Made by a program: the position numbers and the translations under genes. A DNA stretch of 64,000 bases from Arthrobacter sp. 35W (GTDB lineage Bacteria; Actinomycetota; Actinomycetes; Actinomycetales; Micrococcaceae), in contig NZ_KI519455.1 in the NCBI RefSeq assembly GCF_000482545.1, positions 1,673,247 through 1,737,246 on the forward strand, given 5' to 3'. Positions 16,896 to 24,735 of the stretch are shown here, one piece after another. The stretch's first letter is position 1, and each line of letters starts with the position of its first letter. Below the pieces are notes generated by a model. The model was not told the DNA's origin and made no database searches. It saw nothing but the letters and a program-made list of their open reading frames with translations.

Positions 16896-18971
16896 ATGGA
16901 TCGTTTGTTCAAACCCCAGCGGATCGCCGTGGTCGGCGCATCGGCCAACGAAGACGCCATCGGCGGAAAGCCGATCAAACAGCTCAAGAGCCACGGCTTC
17001 AAGGGCGAGATCTTCCCCGTCAACCCCAACCGCGACACCATCCAGGGCATCCCGTGCAGCCCCTCCGTGTCGGCCCTGCCCGAGGGCATCGACCTGGCGA
17101 TCATCGCCGTGGCGGCCCCACGTGTGGCTGCCGTGATCGCGGAGTGTGGAGAACGTGGAATCCCCTTCGCCGCGGTCATCAGCTCCGGCTTCGCCGATGC
17201 AGGTGGCGACGGAGCCGTCCTGCAGGAGCAGCTGCTCGAGGTGGCAGCACAGGCAAATGTCAGCATTCTGGGCCCGAACAACGTGGGCTTCATCAACATG
17301 GGTGCCAGCGTCTACGCTGGCTTCGGCGCGTTCTTCGACTACAACTTCAATGCCGGTCCGGTGGGCTTTGTCACCCAGAGCGGTGGCGTGGGCGGTTCGC
17401 TGTTGACGGTGGCCGACGAGGAAGGCATCGACTTCGGCTATTTTGTCCACACCGGAAACGCCGCGGACATCGACATCGAGGGCGTGCTGGGACACTTCCT
17501 CACCGACCCGGACATCAACACCATGGTGGCCTACGTCGAGGGCCTTGGCGACGATGCCCAACTTAAGTCCATCGCCTACTCGGCCCTCGCCGCCGACAAG
17601 CCCCTGTTGGTGTGGAAGGCCGGCCAGTATGCGAGCAGCATGTCCGCCGTCGTCTCCCACACCGGCCGCCTCGCCGGCGACATCGACCGCTACCGGGCCA
17701 TCTTCGACAAGTACGGCGTGGTGGAGGTCAACGACACCTCGGACATGGTGGACGTCCTCCGTCTGGCCCAGAGAAGCTACCGCCCGGCCGGCGGACGCAT
17801 CGGTGTCGTCTCCGTCTCCGGCGGTGCAGGCGTGGTCGCAGCCGACTACCTAGAGGGCTCGGCAAACCTGTCCCTGGCCGACCTTGGCGAGGAGACCGTC
17901 GGCAAGATCGCCGCGATGCTGCCCACCTTCGCCACGGCCCGCAACCCGATCGACGTCACGGCCCAGATCTTCAACGAGCCGGATCTGTTCGAACGGGTCG
18001 TCTCGGTGCTGCAGGAAAACTCGGCCGTGGACCAAATCCTGGCCTGCGTCGCCTCGGTGCACAGCGCCGTCGGCGTCCAGATTGCGGAGGCAATCGTTGT
18101 CGCGGCCGAAACGCTCAAGCTGCCCATCGTGGTCTCCTGGGCCGCCCGTGACAGCTTGAACGCGGAGGCCTTCAAGCTGCTGAAGAACGCCAACATCCCT
18201 GTCTTCCGCAGCCCGGAGCGCGCCCTGAAGGCCATGGACTCGATGACCTCCTTCACCAACGCCCAGGCAGGCCTGCCCAGTTTGTTGGACCCCGCAGCCG
18301 CCTCCGGCACCGCCGAAGGGGAGAAGCGGGGATGGGCCCGCTCCGTGGAGTTCGATGTCCTCAACGCCCTCGCCGGCTATGGCGTCACCATCCCGGCCCA
18401 GCGGCTGGCAGCCACTGCCGAGGAAGCCGCCGCCGCGGCCGAAGCCGTTGGCTACCCCGTGGCCGTCAAGATCCAATCCCCTGACATCCCGCACAAGGTG
18501 GCGGCCGGCGGGGTGCGGCTGCGCCTGAAGAATGCCGCCGAAGTTGCGGACGGCACCACGGAAATCTTCGACGCCGTCGCCACGCTGGGCGCCATCGAGT
18601 CCCGCGGCGTGGTGGTCCAGAACATGGCTGCACCCGGCACCGAACTCATCCTCGGATACATCCGCGACGCAGCACTGGGCGGATTCATCCTCTGCGGCCA
18701 GGGCGGTTCTGACGTGGAAGCGGTCAGTGACCGGGTGCTCATTCCCACACCGGCCACCCCTGCCGAAATCCTCGCCGGTCTTGAGTCGCTGCGTGTTCTA
18801 AAGGAGACCAAGGCCAGCGGCGCCGAGCTCGAAAAGGTGGTGGGCGTCATGGTGGCCCTCCAGCGGCTCGTGTCCGACTCCACTGGCGCACTCCAGGAAG
18901 TGGAGATCAACCCCGTCATCATCAGCGCAGGCAACGTCACCGCCGTCGATGCCCTCGCCGTCCAGGCCTGA
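16896..18971 (+). CDS. ADP-forming (NDP-forming) acyl-CoA synthetase
   Basis: A 691-residue single-chain acyl-CoA synthetase of the ACD/succinyl-CoA synthetase superfamily. It has an N-terminal CoA-binding Rossmann domain (RIAVVGASANEDAIGG), two CoA-ligase domains, and a C-terminal ATP-grasp domain (PVAVKIQSPDIPHKVAAGGV). The phosphorylated His is in VVSHTGRLAGD (His255). It converts a carboxylic acid, ATP and CoA to the acyl-CoA, or the reverse with ATP gain. A GGAG-like site precedes the ATG. In the cluster it is the only enzyme that can place the substrate on CoA. Confidence 0.9.
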   Translation: MDRLFKPQRIAVVGASANEDAIGGKPIKQLKSHGFKGEIFPVNPNRDTIQGIPCSPSVSALPEGIDLAIIAVAAPRVAAVIAECGERGIPFAAVISSGFADAGGDGAVLQEQLLEVAAQANVSILGPNNVGFINMGASVYAGFGAFFDYNFNAGPVGFVTQSGGVGGSLLTVADEEGIDFGYFVHTGNAADIDIEGVLGHFLTDPDINTMVAYVEGLGDDAQLKSIAYSALAADKPLLVWKAGQYASSMSAVVSHTGRLAGDIDRYRAIFDKYGVVEVNDTSDMVDVLRLAQRSYRPAGGRIGVVSVSGGAGVVAADYLEGSANLSLADLGEETVGKIAAMLPTFATARNPIDVTAQIFNEPDLFERVVSVLQENSAVDQILACVASVHSAVGVQIAEAIVVAAETLKLPIVVSWAARDSLNAEAFKLLKNANIPVFRSPERALKAMDSMTSFTNAQAGLPSLLDPAAASGTAEGEKRGWARSVEFDVLNALAGYGVTIPAQRLAATAEEAAAAAEAVGYPVAVKIQSPDIPHKVAAGGVRLRLKNAAEVADGTTEIFDAVATLGAIESRGVVVQNMAAPGTELILGYIRDAALGGFILCGQGGSDVEAVSDRVLIPTPATPAEILAGLESLRVLKETKASGAELEKVVGVMVALQRLVSDSTGALQEVEINPVIISAGNVTAVDALAVQA

Positions 18972-19009
18972 CGCGGCCGGGCACCAAGACCGAAGGAACG
19001 AGAACGAAA

Positions 19010-19570
19010 GTGGAAACTAAAATGACTGAACAGGCCCCCACCCTCACTTTCCAGGAACTGGACAGCATCCTGGCGATCATTGACGCCGCCCCGCGTGACG
19101 GCGAAGTCAAGATCACCGTCGGTGATGTGACGCTCGAGATCGCCACCCGCAGCAGCTCCCCGGCAGCGCAGCCGGCAGCAGCCACCGCCCCTGCGACGGT
19201 GGCTGCTGCAACACCCGAAGCAGCGCCTCCGGCACCCGCAGTCCCGGCACCGGCAGTCGCGGCACCGGCCCCCGCCGCGGCAGCTTCCGCCGCCGCCGAT
19301 GGCGACGATCTTGGCGGCCTCACCGCCATTCCGGCGCCAATGACAGGCGTCTTCTACACCAGGCCCAACCCGTCCGCCGAGCCGTTCGTCGCTGTGGGGG
19401 ACACTGTTGTCAAGGGCCAGGACCTGGCCATTGTGGAGGTCATGAAGCTCATGAACCGCATCGGATCCCCGGTGGATGGCATTGTCCGCCGCATCTGCGC
19501 CGAGAGCGATTCCCTGGTGGAGCATGGCAGCGCGCTGTTCTACATCGAAGCAATCGGTGGGGCTGCCTGA
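19010..19570 (+). CDS. Biotin carboxyl carrier protein
   Basis: A 186-residue carrier. An N-terminal helical part (FQELDSILAIIDAAPRDGEVKITVGDV) is followed by a long Ala/Pro linker (residues 55-100) and a biotinyl domain with VEVMKLMNRI, where Lys146 is the biotin attachment site. The common EAMKM motif is EVMKLM, as in acetyl-CoA carboxylase AccB-type carriers. It overlaps the biotin carboxylase gene by one base (TGATG). The GTG at 19010 is used; an ATG at 19022 is an alternative. The second AccB-like carrier inside a catabolic operon suggests a dedicated carboxylase. Confidence 0.9.
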   Translation: METKMTEQAPTLTFQELDSILAIIDAAPRDGEVKITVGDVTLEIATRSSSPAAQPAAATAPATVAAATPEAAPPAPAVPAPAVAAPAPAAAASAAADGDDLGGLTAIPAPMTGVFYTRPNPSAEPFVAVGDTVVKGQDLAIVEVMKLMNRIGSPVDGIVRRICAESDSLVEHGSALFYIEAIGGAA

Positions 19571-20952
19571 TGAAGCGGGTGCTCGTTGCCAACCGGGGCG
19601 AAATCGCGGTCCGGATCATCCGGGCCTGCCAGGAGTCCGGCATCGAAAGCGTTGCCGTGTACTCCGAGGCGGACCGCGATTCCCTCCATGCCAAGCTGGC
19701 GGACCGCGCCGTCTGCATCGGCCCACCGCGCCCGGGCGAGAGCTACCTCAGGCCCGAAACCATTGTCCAGGTCGCCATCTCCACGGGCTGCGATGCGGTC
19801 CATCCCGGATATGGCTTCCTGGCCGAAAACGCCGGCTTCGCCCGGATGTGCGCCGAGAACGGCCTCATTTTCGTCGGACCATCGGCTGAAGTGATCGACG
19901 AACTCGGCGACAAGGTCTATGGGCGCCGTCTGGCAGCCGCCGCGGGAATCCCCGTGGTGCCGGGGACCGGCGACAAGCCGGCCACGTACGAGGACCTCGT
20001 GGAACTTGGCCGCACCGGCGGCTACCCGATCCTGATCAAGGCCGCTGCCGGCGGCGGAGGGCGCGGCATGCGCATCCTCCACGACGAGTCGGAGGTCCGT
20101 GCCAACTTTGAGGACGCCCAGGCGGAATCCCTGTCCGCGTTCGGCAGCCCGGTCATCTTCGGTGAGCGCTTCCTCACCCGGATCCGCCATGTGGAGGTCC
20201 AGGTGATCGGCGACCACAGTGGCAACGTCCAGCACGTCGGCACCCGCGACTGCAGCGTCCAGCGCCGCTACCAGAAGGTCATCGAGGAAGGCCCCGCGTC
20301 CAGCATCCCGCTGGAGTCCCGGCACCGGATCGAGGCCGACGCCGTCAAGCTCGTCTCCCAGCTTGGCTACGTCGGTGCAGGAACGGTGGAGTTCGTGGTG
20401 GACATGGACACCGGCTCGCACCACTTCATCGAGATGAACACCCGCATCCAGGTTGAGCACCCGGTGTCCGAAATGGTGTCCGGCTTCGATTTGGTCCGCG
20501 AGCAGCTCTGGGTGGCAGACCCCGAAAACACGCTGTCCTTCACGCAGGAGGAAGTCTCGCTGCGGGGCCACGCAATTGAGCTGCGCATCTGTGCGGAGGA
20601 CCCGGCCAACGGCTTCATGCCGTCCCCCGGGCTCATCACCGAGCTGGTGCTGCCCGGCGGTCCGGGCATACGCGTGGACACGCACTGCGTGCCCGGTTGG
20701 AAGGTTTCCCCGTTCTACGACTCGATGATCGCGAAACTGATTGTCCACGACGTCGACAGGAACCATGCCATCAGGCGGGCGCTTCGGGCCTTGGACGAGA
20801 CCACCATCGGTGGCCTGAAGACCAACATTGAGTTCCTCAAGGCCATCCTGGGCCACGAGGACTATGCGGCCAACGAAGTCCACACCAAATGGGTCGAGGA
20901 AAAGCAGGGCGAACTGCTCGGCCAGCGTTCCGGCCAACTGCAGCCCACCTAG
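19570..20952 (+). CDS. Biotin carboxylase subunit
   Basis: A 460-residue ATP-grasp enzyme that carboxylates biotin on the carrier. The N-terminus MKRVLVANRGEIAVRIIRACQESGI, the glycine-rich loop KAAAGGGGRGMRI, and the active-site block HHFIEMNTRIQVEHPVSEM are intact, as is the usual length of AccC. It lies between the carrier and the carboxyltransferase, so the three genes supply a complete three-subunit biotin enzyme. Confidence 0.93.
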   Translation: MKRVLVANRGEIAVRIIRACQESGIESVAVYSEADRDSLHAKLADRAVCIGPPRPGESYLRPETIVQVAISTGCDAVHPGYGFLAENAGFARMCAENGLIFVGPSAEVIDELGDKVYGRRLAAAAGIPVVPGTGDKPATYEDLVELGRTGGYPILIKAAAGGGGRGMRILHDESEVRANFEDAQAESLSAFGSPVIFGERFLTRIRHVEVQVIGDHSGNVQHVGTRDCSVQRRYQKVIEEGPASSIPLESRHRIEADAVKLVSQLGYVGAGTVEFVVDMDTGSHHFIEMNTRIQVEHPVSEMVSGFDLVREQLWVADPENTLSFTQEEVSLRGHAIELRICAEDPANGFMPSPGLITELVLPGGPGIRVDTHCVPGWKVSPFYDSMIAKLIVHDVDRNHAIRRALRALDETTIGGLKTNIEFLKAILGHEDYAANEVHTKWVEEKQGELLGQRSGQLQPT

Positions 20953-20968
20953 AAAGACGGAGTTCACC

Positions 20969-22441
20969 ATGTCTAAGAAAGTAAGCATTGAAGACATCAC
21001 CATCCGCGATGGTGTGCAGTGCCTGTGGGCGACTCGTCTGACCACAGAGGAAATCATCCCGATTGCCACCACCATGGACCGGGCTGGGTTCGAGGTGGTG
21101 GACGTTGCCGGCGGGGCGATGATGGACACCTCCATCATGTACCAGCGCGAAGACCCTTTCGAGCGCATCCGCCTGCTCAAGAAGCTCATGCCGAACACGC
21201 TGTTGAACTTCAACTCCCGAGGCCAGAGCGTGTTCCGCTGGACCCAGTACCCCGACGACGTCGCGGAACTGAGCATCCGGACCTTCGCCGAGAACGGCAT
21301 CGGTTCGATCATGCTGTTCGACCCTCTGAACGACATGCGGAACCTGGCGTACTCGGCCAAGGTCTCCAAGCAGCTGGGGTTGTACGTTATCGGCAGCGTC
21401 ACCTACACGGAGAGTCCATACCACACGGACGAGCACTTCATCGAGAAGACCAAGGAACTGGTTGACATGGGCGTGGACGCTGTGTCGCTCAAGGACCCCA
21501 GTGGATTGCTCACCCCGGACCGGGGCCGCATGCTGCTCAAGCAGATGCGCTCAGTCCTGGCCGGCCAGAAGCTGCAGCTGCACTGCCACACCTCCACGGG
21601 CACTGGGCCAGATGTCCACAAGGCTGCCATGGAACTGGGCGAAGACGCGCCGGACGTCTTCCACGGGGCGGTCCCGCCACTGGCGTGGGGGACCTCGCAT
21701 CCCTCGCATGAGTTTTTGTTGGACAACTTGGAGCAGCGTGGCTTCACTGTCGACGTCGACCGCCAGGCGATCAGGGAGATGGAACACTACTTCACCCTCC
21801 TGGCCCGCAAACGTGGTTTGCCGACCAGCCACGTGGCAAAGCACGACCCGGAAATGCTCAAGCACCAGGTCCCGGGCGGCATGCTCAGCAACCTCCGCCA
21901 GCAGCTGACCGACCAGGGCATGGTCCACCGCCTTCCCGAAGTCCTGGACGAGGTCAGCCGCGTGCGCGCCGATCTCGGCTATCCGCTGCTGGTCAGCCCC
22001 ATGGCCCAGTATGTCGGTATTACCGCCGTACTCAACGTGGTCACCGCGGACCGGTACTCGGTGGTTCCGGATGAAATCCGCAACTACCTGCTCGGCTACT
22101 ACGGCACCCCTCCCGGCCCCGTGGACGAGAATGTCCGCGACAAGGTCACCAAGGGTGAGGCAGCCATCACCAAGCGCCCGGGCGAAGTGCTCGAACCGAT
22201 GGTGGAGAAGTTCAAGGCCGAAAACGGCCCGTTCGAGACCAACGAGGCCCTGACGCTGGCCCTGTTCTATTCCAAGCCGATCCTTCGCGACTGGAACCTC
22301 AAGGACTGGAATGGCTACCGGGGTACTCCGAAGGATGCCTTCAGCTACCTCATCGACTCCGTCAACCGCAACACGAGAATCAGCAACTTCCGGCTGACCA
22401 ACCCGCAGAAATCCGTCCACTTCAGCTTTGACGCAACGTAA
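20969..22441 (+). CDS. Carboxyltransferase, transcarboxylase 5S / pyruvate carboxylase B-like, divergent active site
   Basis: A 490-residue DRE-TIM barrel protein. Metal and carbamyl-lysine residues are kept: Asp14 (IRDGVQC), Lys175 (SLKDPSG), His205 and His207 (LHCHT). Elsewhere the pattern differs from pyruvate or oxaloacetate enzymes: RDAHQS is RDGVQC, the HSHDTSG motif is HCHTSTG, and WGGATFD is VAGGAMMD. The C-terminal barrel extension (VPGGMLSNLRQQL, VSPMAQYVGITAVLNVVT) is typical. It should transfer a carboxyl group between biotin and a 2-oxo acid or related substrate, probably not pyruvate itself. GGAG precedes the ATG at 20969. Confidence 0.85.
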   Translation: MSKKVSIEDITIRDGVQCLWATRLTTEEIIPIATTMDRAGFEVVDVAGGAMMDTSIMYQREDPFERIRLLKKLMPNTLLNFNSRGQSVFRWTQYPDDVAELSIRTFAENGIGSIMLFDPLNDMRNLAYSAKVSKQLGLYVIGSVTYTESPYHTDEHFIEKTKELVDMGVDAVSLKDPSGLLTPDRGRMLLKQMRSVLAGQKLQLHCHTSTGTGPDVHKAAMELGEDAPDVFHGAVPPLAWGTSHPSHEFLLDNLEQRGFTVDVDRQAIREMEHYFTLLARKRGLPTSHVAKHDPEMLKHQVPGGMLSNLRQQLTDQGMVHRLPEVLDEVSRVRADLGYPLLVSPMAQYVGITAVLNVVTADRYSVVPDEIRNYLLGYYGTPPGPVDENVRDKVTKGEAAITKRPGEVLEPMVEKFKAENGPFETNEALTLALFYSKPILRDWNLKDWNGYRGTPKDAFSYLIDSVNRNTRISNFRLTNPQKSVHFSFDAT

Positions 22442-22451
22442 GGAAAAGACC

Positions 22452-23261
22452 ATGACGAACAACAACGCATCAACAGCACTCCGCCCCGCACTGGGCTCCC
22501 TTTTTGACCTCCACGGCCGCAAAGCACTCGTGGTCGGCGCCGGTGGCGGCCTGGGCCTGGCCGTCTCCCGCGGCCTGGCCACGTTCGGTGCAGACCTCAT
22601 CGTGGCCGAGCGCAATGCCGAACTGACCGACGCTGCTGTCAACGCACTGCGCGAGGAGGACCTGGACAGCACCGGCATCCCCGTCGACATGACCTCCACC
22701 GCGGCCATCGACGCCCTTGTCGACGCCCATCCGGACGTTGACGTCCTGGTGATCACGCCGGCCGTCCTGGTCCGCAAGACCCTGCTGGACCACACCGAGG
22801 ACGAGATCGACCTCCAGATGGACCTCAACATCAAATACACCCTGCTGCTGGCCAGGGCCTTCGGAGCCAAGATGGCCGAGCGCGGCCGCGGCTCGATCAT
22901 CACCTTCTCGAGCATCCGCGCCTCCGTGGTGGAGCCGGGTTCGGGCATGTACGCCGCCACCAAGGCAGCTTTGGTGCAGCTCATGCGGACGCTCGCCGTC
23001 GAGCTCGGCCCGCAGGGCGTGAGAGTCAACCTCATTGCACCGAGCCCCGTGGCCACGCCGCTGACCGCGGATGTCCGCTCCAAGCAGGAATGGGTGGACA
23101 TCGTGGCCAACCGGTCCATGCTGCGCCGCTGGGCCGAGCCGGAGGACTTCGTAGGGCCGGTGCTCCTGCTTGCCTCCGACGCCGGGGCCTTCGTCACCGC
23201 CAGCAACATCGCCGTCGACGGCGGCTGGACCGCCACGGACGGCCTCGCCCGCATCGAGTAG
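22452..23261 (+). CDS. Short-chain dehydrogenase/reductase
   Basis: A 269-residue classical SDR. The cofactor loop is VVGAGGGLGLAV (residues 32-40 region), and the catalytic Ser and Tyr-x3-Lys are in TFSSIRA and MYAATKAAL. It likely oxidises or reduces a hydroxy/keto acid or its CoA ester in the pathway. The ATG at 22452 has AAGGAAAA upstream, 10 bp after the carboxyltransferase stop. It is the last gene of the operon; a 15-bp-stem terminator follows at 23269. Confidence 0.9.
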   Translation: MTNNNASTALRPALGSLFDLHGRKALVVGAGGGLGLAVSRGLATFGADLIVAERNAELTDAAVNALREEDLDSTGIPVDMTSTAAIDALVDAHPDVDVLVITPAVLVRKTLLDHTEDEIDLQMDLNIKYTLLLARAFGAKMAERGRGSIITFSSIRASVVEPGSGMYAATKAALVQLMRTLAVELGPQGVRVNLIAPSPVATPLTADVRSKQEWVDIVANRSMLRRWAEPEDFVGPVLLLASDAGAFVTASNIAVDGGWTATDGLARIE

Positions 23262-23268
23262 CGGCTGC

Positions 23269-23305
23269 GCGGCGGCGTGCACGCCCTTCGCGTGCACGCC
23301 GCCGC
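23269..23305 (+). terminator. Terminator hairpin at the end of the catabolic operon
   Basis: GCGGCGGCGTGCACG (23269-23283) pairs perfectly with 23291-23305 around a 7-nt loop, just after the SDR stop. No T-run is present. Confidence 0.65.
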
Positions 23306-23390
23306 AACCGGCACACCCATCGTGGTGGAAGAATCTCAAGAGAAGCCACGCTGCGGCACCTTATCTCATTGCCTGCGTGCTAGCATCAGT

Positions 23391-23416
23391 CATCTCGAGA
23401 TGTAGTGAAACATTAC
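23391..23416. promoter_or_regulatory. Control region of the GntR gene: palindrome plus regulon-like site
   Basis: CATCTCGAGATG is a perfect 12-bp palindrome (23391-23402). Next to it, TGAAACATTAC (23406-23416) resembles the TGAAACGTATC found before the MFS gene. An autoregulatory operator is likely here. Confidence 0.4.
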
Positions 23417-23462
23417 TTCGAAGGTCACAGCAGGTGCCGGACGGCGCTGGATAGGACGTGTG

Positions 23463-24263
23463 ATGAACGGGCGAGTCGACAGCGCCGGCGCGGCAACCGG
23501 GGTACTGCAGCGGGACAGCCCTGTCGCCGTGTACCAACAAATGGCGGACGTTCTGACCGAGCAGGTCAGCAAACTGCATGCAGGTTCGCGCTTCCACACC
23601 GAAGAAGAGCTGATCGAGGACTACGGCGTCAGCCGTACCACTGTTCGCAAGGCAATCCAGACGCTCGTGGAGAAGGGGCTGCTGGTCCGGCGCCAGGGCA
23701 AGGGCACCTTTGTCACCTCTCAGCGGCCCATCCAGTCGCTGAACCGGCTGGCGCCCTTTGTGGAGTCTTTCACCGCGGCAGGCATCACCCCTGTTGTCAG
23801 CCTTCTCGAGTTCAAGTGGATCGAGGACGGCGAAGCTGTCCCGCCACAGATCGTCTCCGACGACAACTCCTTCCTGATGGTCCGGCGCTCCTATTTGAGC
23901 GAGGGCAAACCCTACGCAGTTGCTGAAATCTATCTGCCCTCCTCCATTGGCAAGTACATCAGCCGGGCAGACGTCGAACGGCACCCCATCTACCAGGTGA
24001 TCCAGGACCGCACGCAGCACCAGCTCGTCCATGCGGAGATCGTGGTCACGCTTCAACCCCCGCCCGAAGAGCTGGTCGACTTGCTGGATGTCAGGTCCTT
24101 CCAATTGATCCCCCGTCTGGAACGCACCACCTTCGGGCCAGGCGGTGAAGCACTGGAGTGCACCATCACCCACTTCCACCCGGCAGGGTTCGAAATCCGG
24201 GCTGACGTGGCAACGGATGCCCCATCCACCTACGACTACACCTTCAGCACCGACAAGCCCTAG
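23463..24263 (+). CDS. GntR/HutC-family regulator with UTRA domain
   Basis: A 266-residue regulator. The N-terminal winged helix (VYQQMADVLTEQVSKLHAGSRF, EEELIEDYGVSRTTVRKAIQ) is followed by a UTRA ligand-binding domain (residues 90-250). HutC-group members bind the substrate or an early intermediate of the pathway they control. It lies between the two halves of the cluster and is the best candidate for its repressor. A GTG at 23460 directly before this ATG could also be the start. Confidence 0.9.
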   Translation: MNGRVDSAGAATGVLQRDSPVAVYQQMADVLTEQVSKLHAGSRFHTEEELIEDYGVSRTTVRKAIQTLVEKGLLVRRQGKGTFVTSQRPIQSLNRLAPFVESFTAAGITPVVSLLEFKWIEDGEAVPPQIVSDDNSFLMVRRSYLSEGKPYAVAEIYLPSSIGKYISRADVERHPIYQVIQDRTQHQLVHAEIVVTLQPPPEELVDLLDVRSFQLIPRLERTTFGPGGEALECTITHFHPAGFEIRADVATDAPSTYDYTFSTDKP

Positions 24264-24292
24264 CTGTAGTTCCCACCGCCGCTGCCATGCTT

Positions 24293-24331
24293 GAAAGGCC
24301 CGATTCCGCCACCGGCGGGATCGGGCCTTTC
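24293..24331. terminator. Bidirectional terminator
   Basis: An 18-bp stem (24293-24310 with 24314-24331, GAAAGGCCCGAT... with ...ATCGGGCCTTTC), one wobble pair and a 3-nt loop, between convergent gntR and the EthD-like gene. Confidence 0.85.
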
Positions 24332-24367
24332 CATTGCGATGCAGTCCGATGCGCTGCCTGCGCCGGG

Positions 24368-24685
24368 CTAGATCTCGATGTTCTGTGTATCGCGGATCCA
24401 CGTTCTGATGGTCTTTGCGCCGCTGGCTGCCGTGTGCTCGCGGGCGGCCTGCCACTCGGCGGATTCGTAGGCGGCCTGCGCGGCATCCCAGTCGGCGAAC
24501 TCCAGGTAGTCGGTGCCGGCAATCTGCGGGTCGTTGCCGTACTCGTCAAGGTCGGCCAGGTTGATCGTGTAGCTGAGCAGCCCGGGCATCTTCTTGGCCA
24601 GAGGGGCGTGGTCTTCCAGCCACCAGCGGTGCTGTTCGGCGAGGGTCTGCTCGTTGCGGAAGAGGATGATGGCGATCTTTGCCAT
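24368..24685 (-). CDS. EthD-domain / dimeric alpha-beta barrel protein
   Basis: A 105-residue protein (MAKIAIILFRNEQTLAEQHRWW...) with the ferredoxin-like pattern of EthD and methylmuconolactone-isomerase-like proteins: HRWWLEDHAPLAKKMPGLLSYTIN, then YLEFADWDAAQAAYES. These small dimers often act as accessory isomerases or decarboxylases in catabolic operons. AAAGGA precedes the ATG. It follows the MFS gene by 50 bp on the minus strand and probably shares its transcript. A role in the 10.6-26 kb pathway is inferred from position and the shared operator upstream of the MFS gene. Confidence 0.75.
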   Translation of the reverse strand: MAKIAIILFRNEQTLAEQHRWWLEDHAPLAKKMPGLLSYTINLADLDEYGNDPQIAGTDYLEFADWDAAQAAYESAEWQAAREHTAASGAKTIRTWIRDTQNIEI

Positions 24686-24735
24686 GGTGGTTCCTTTCAG
24701 AGTGGGTCGAATTGCGGCGTCGGGCGATGGTGGAA

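Noticed and set aside
19010-22441. Reading the biotin genes as a housekeeping pyruvate carboxylase
   Set aside because: The active-site motifs of the 5S-like subunit differ from pyruvate enzymes, and the genes are embedded in a catabolic operon with its own importer and regulator.
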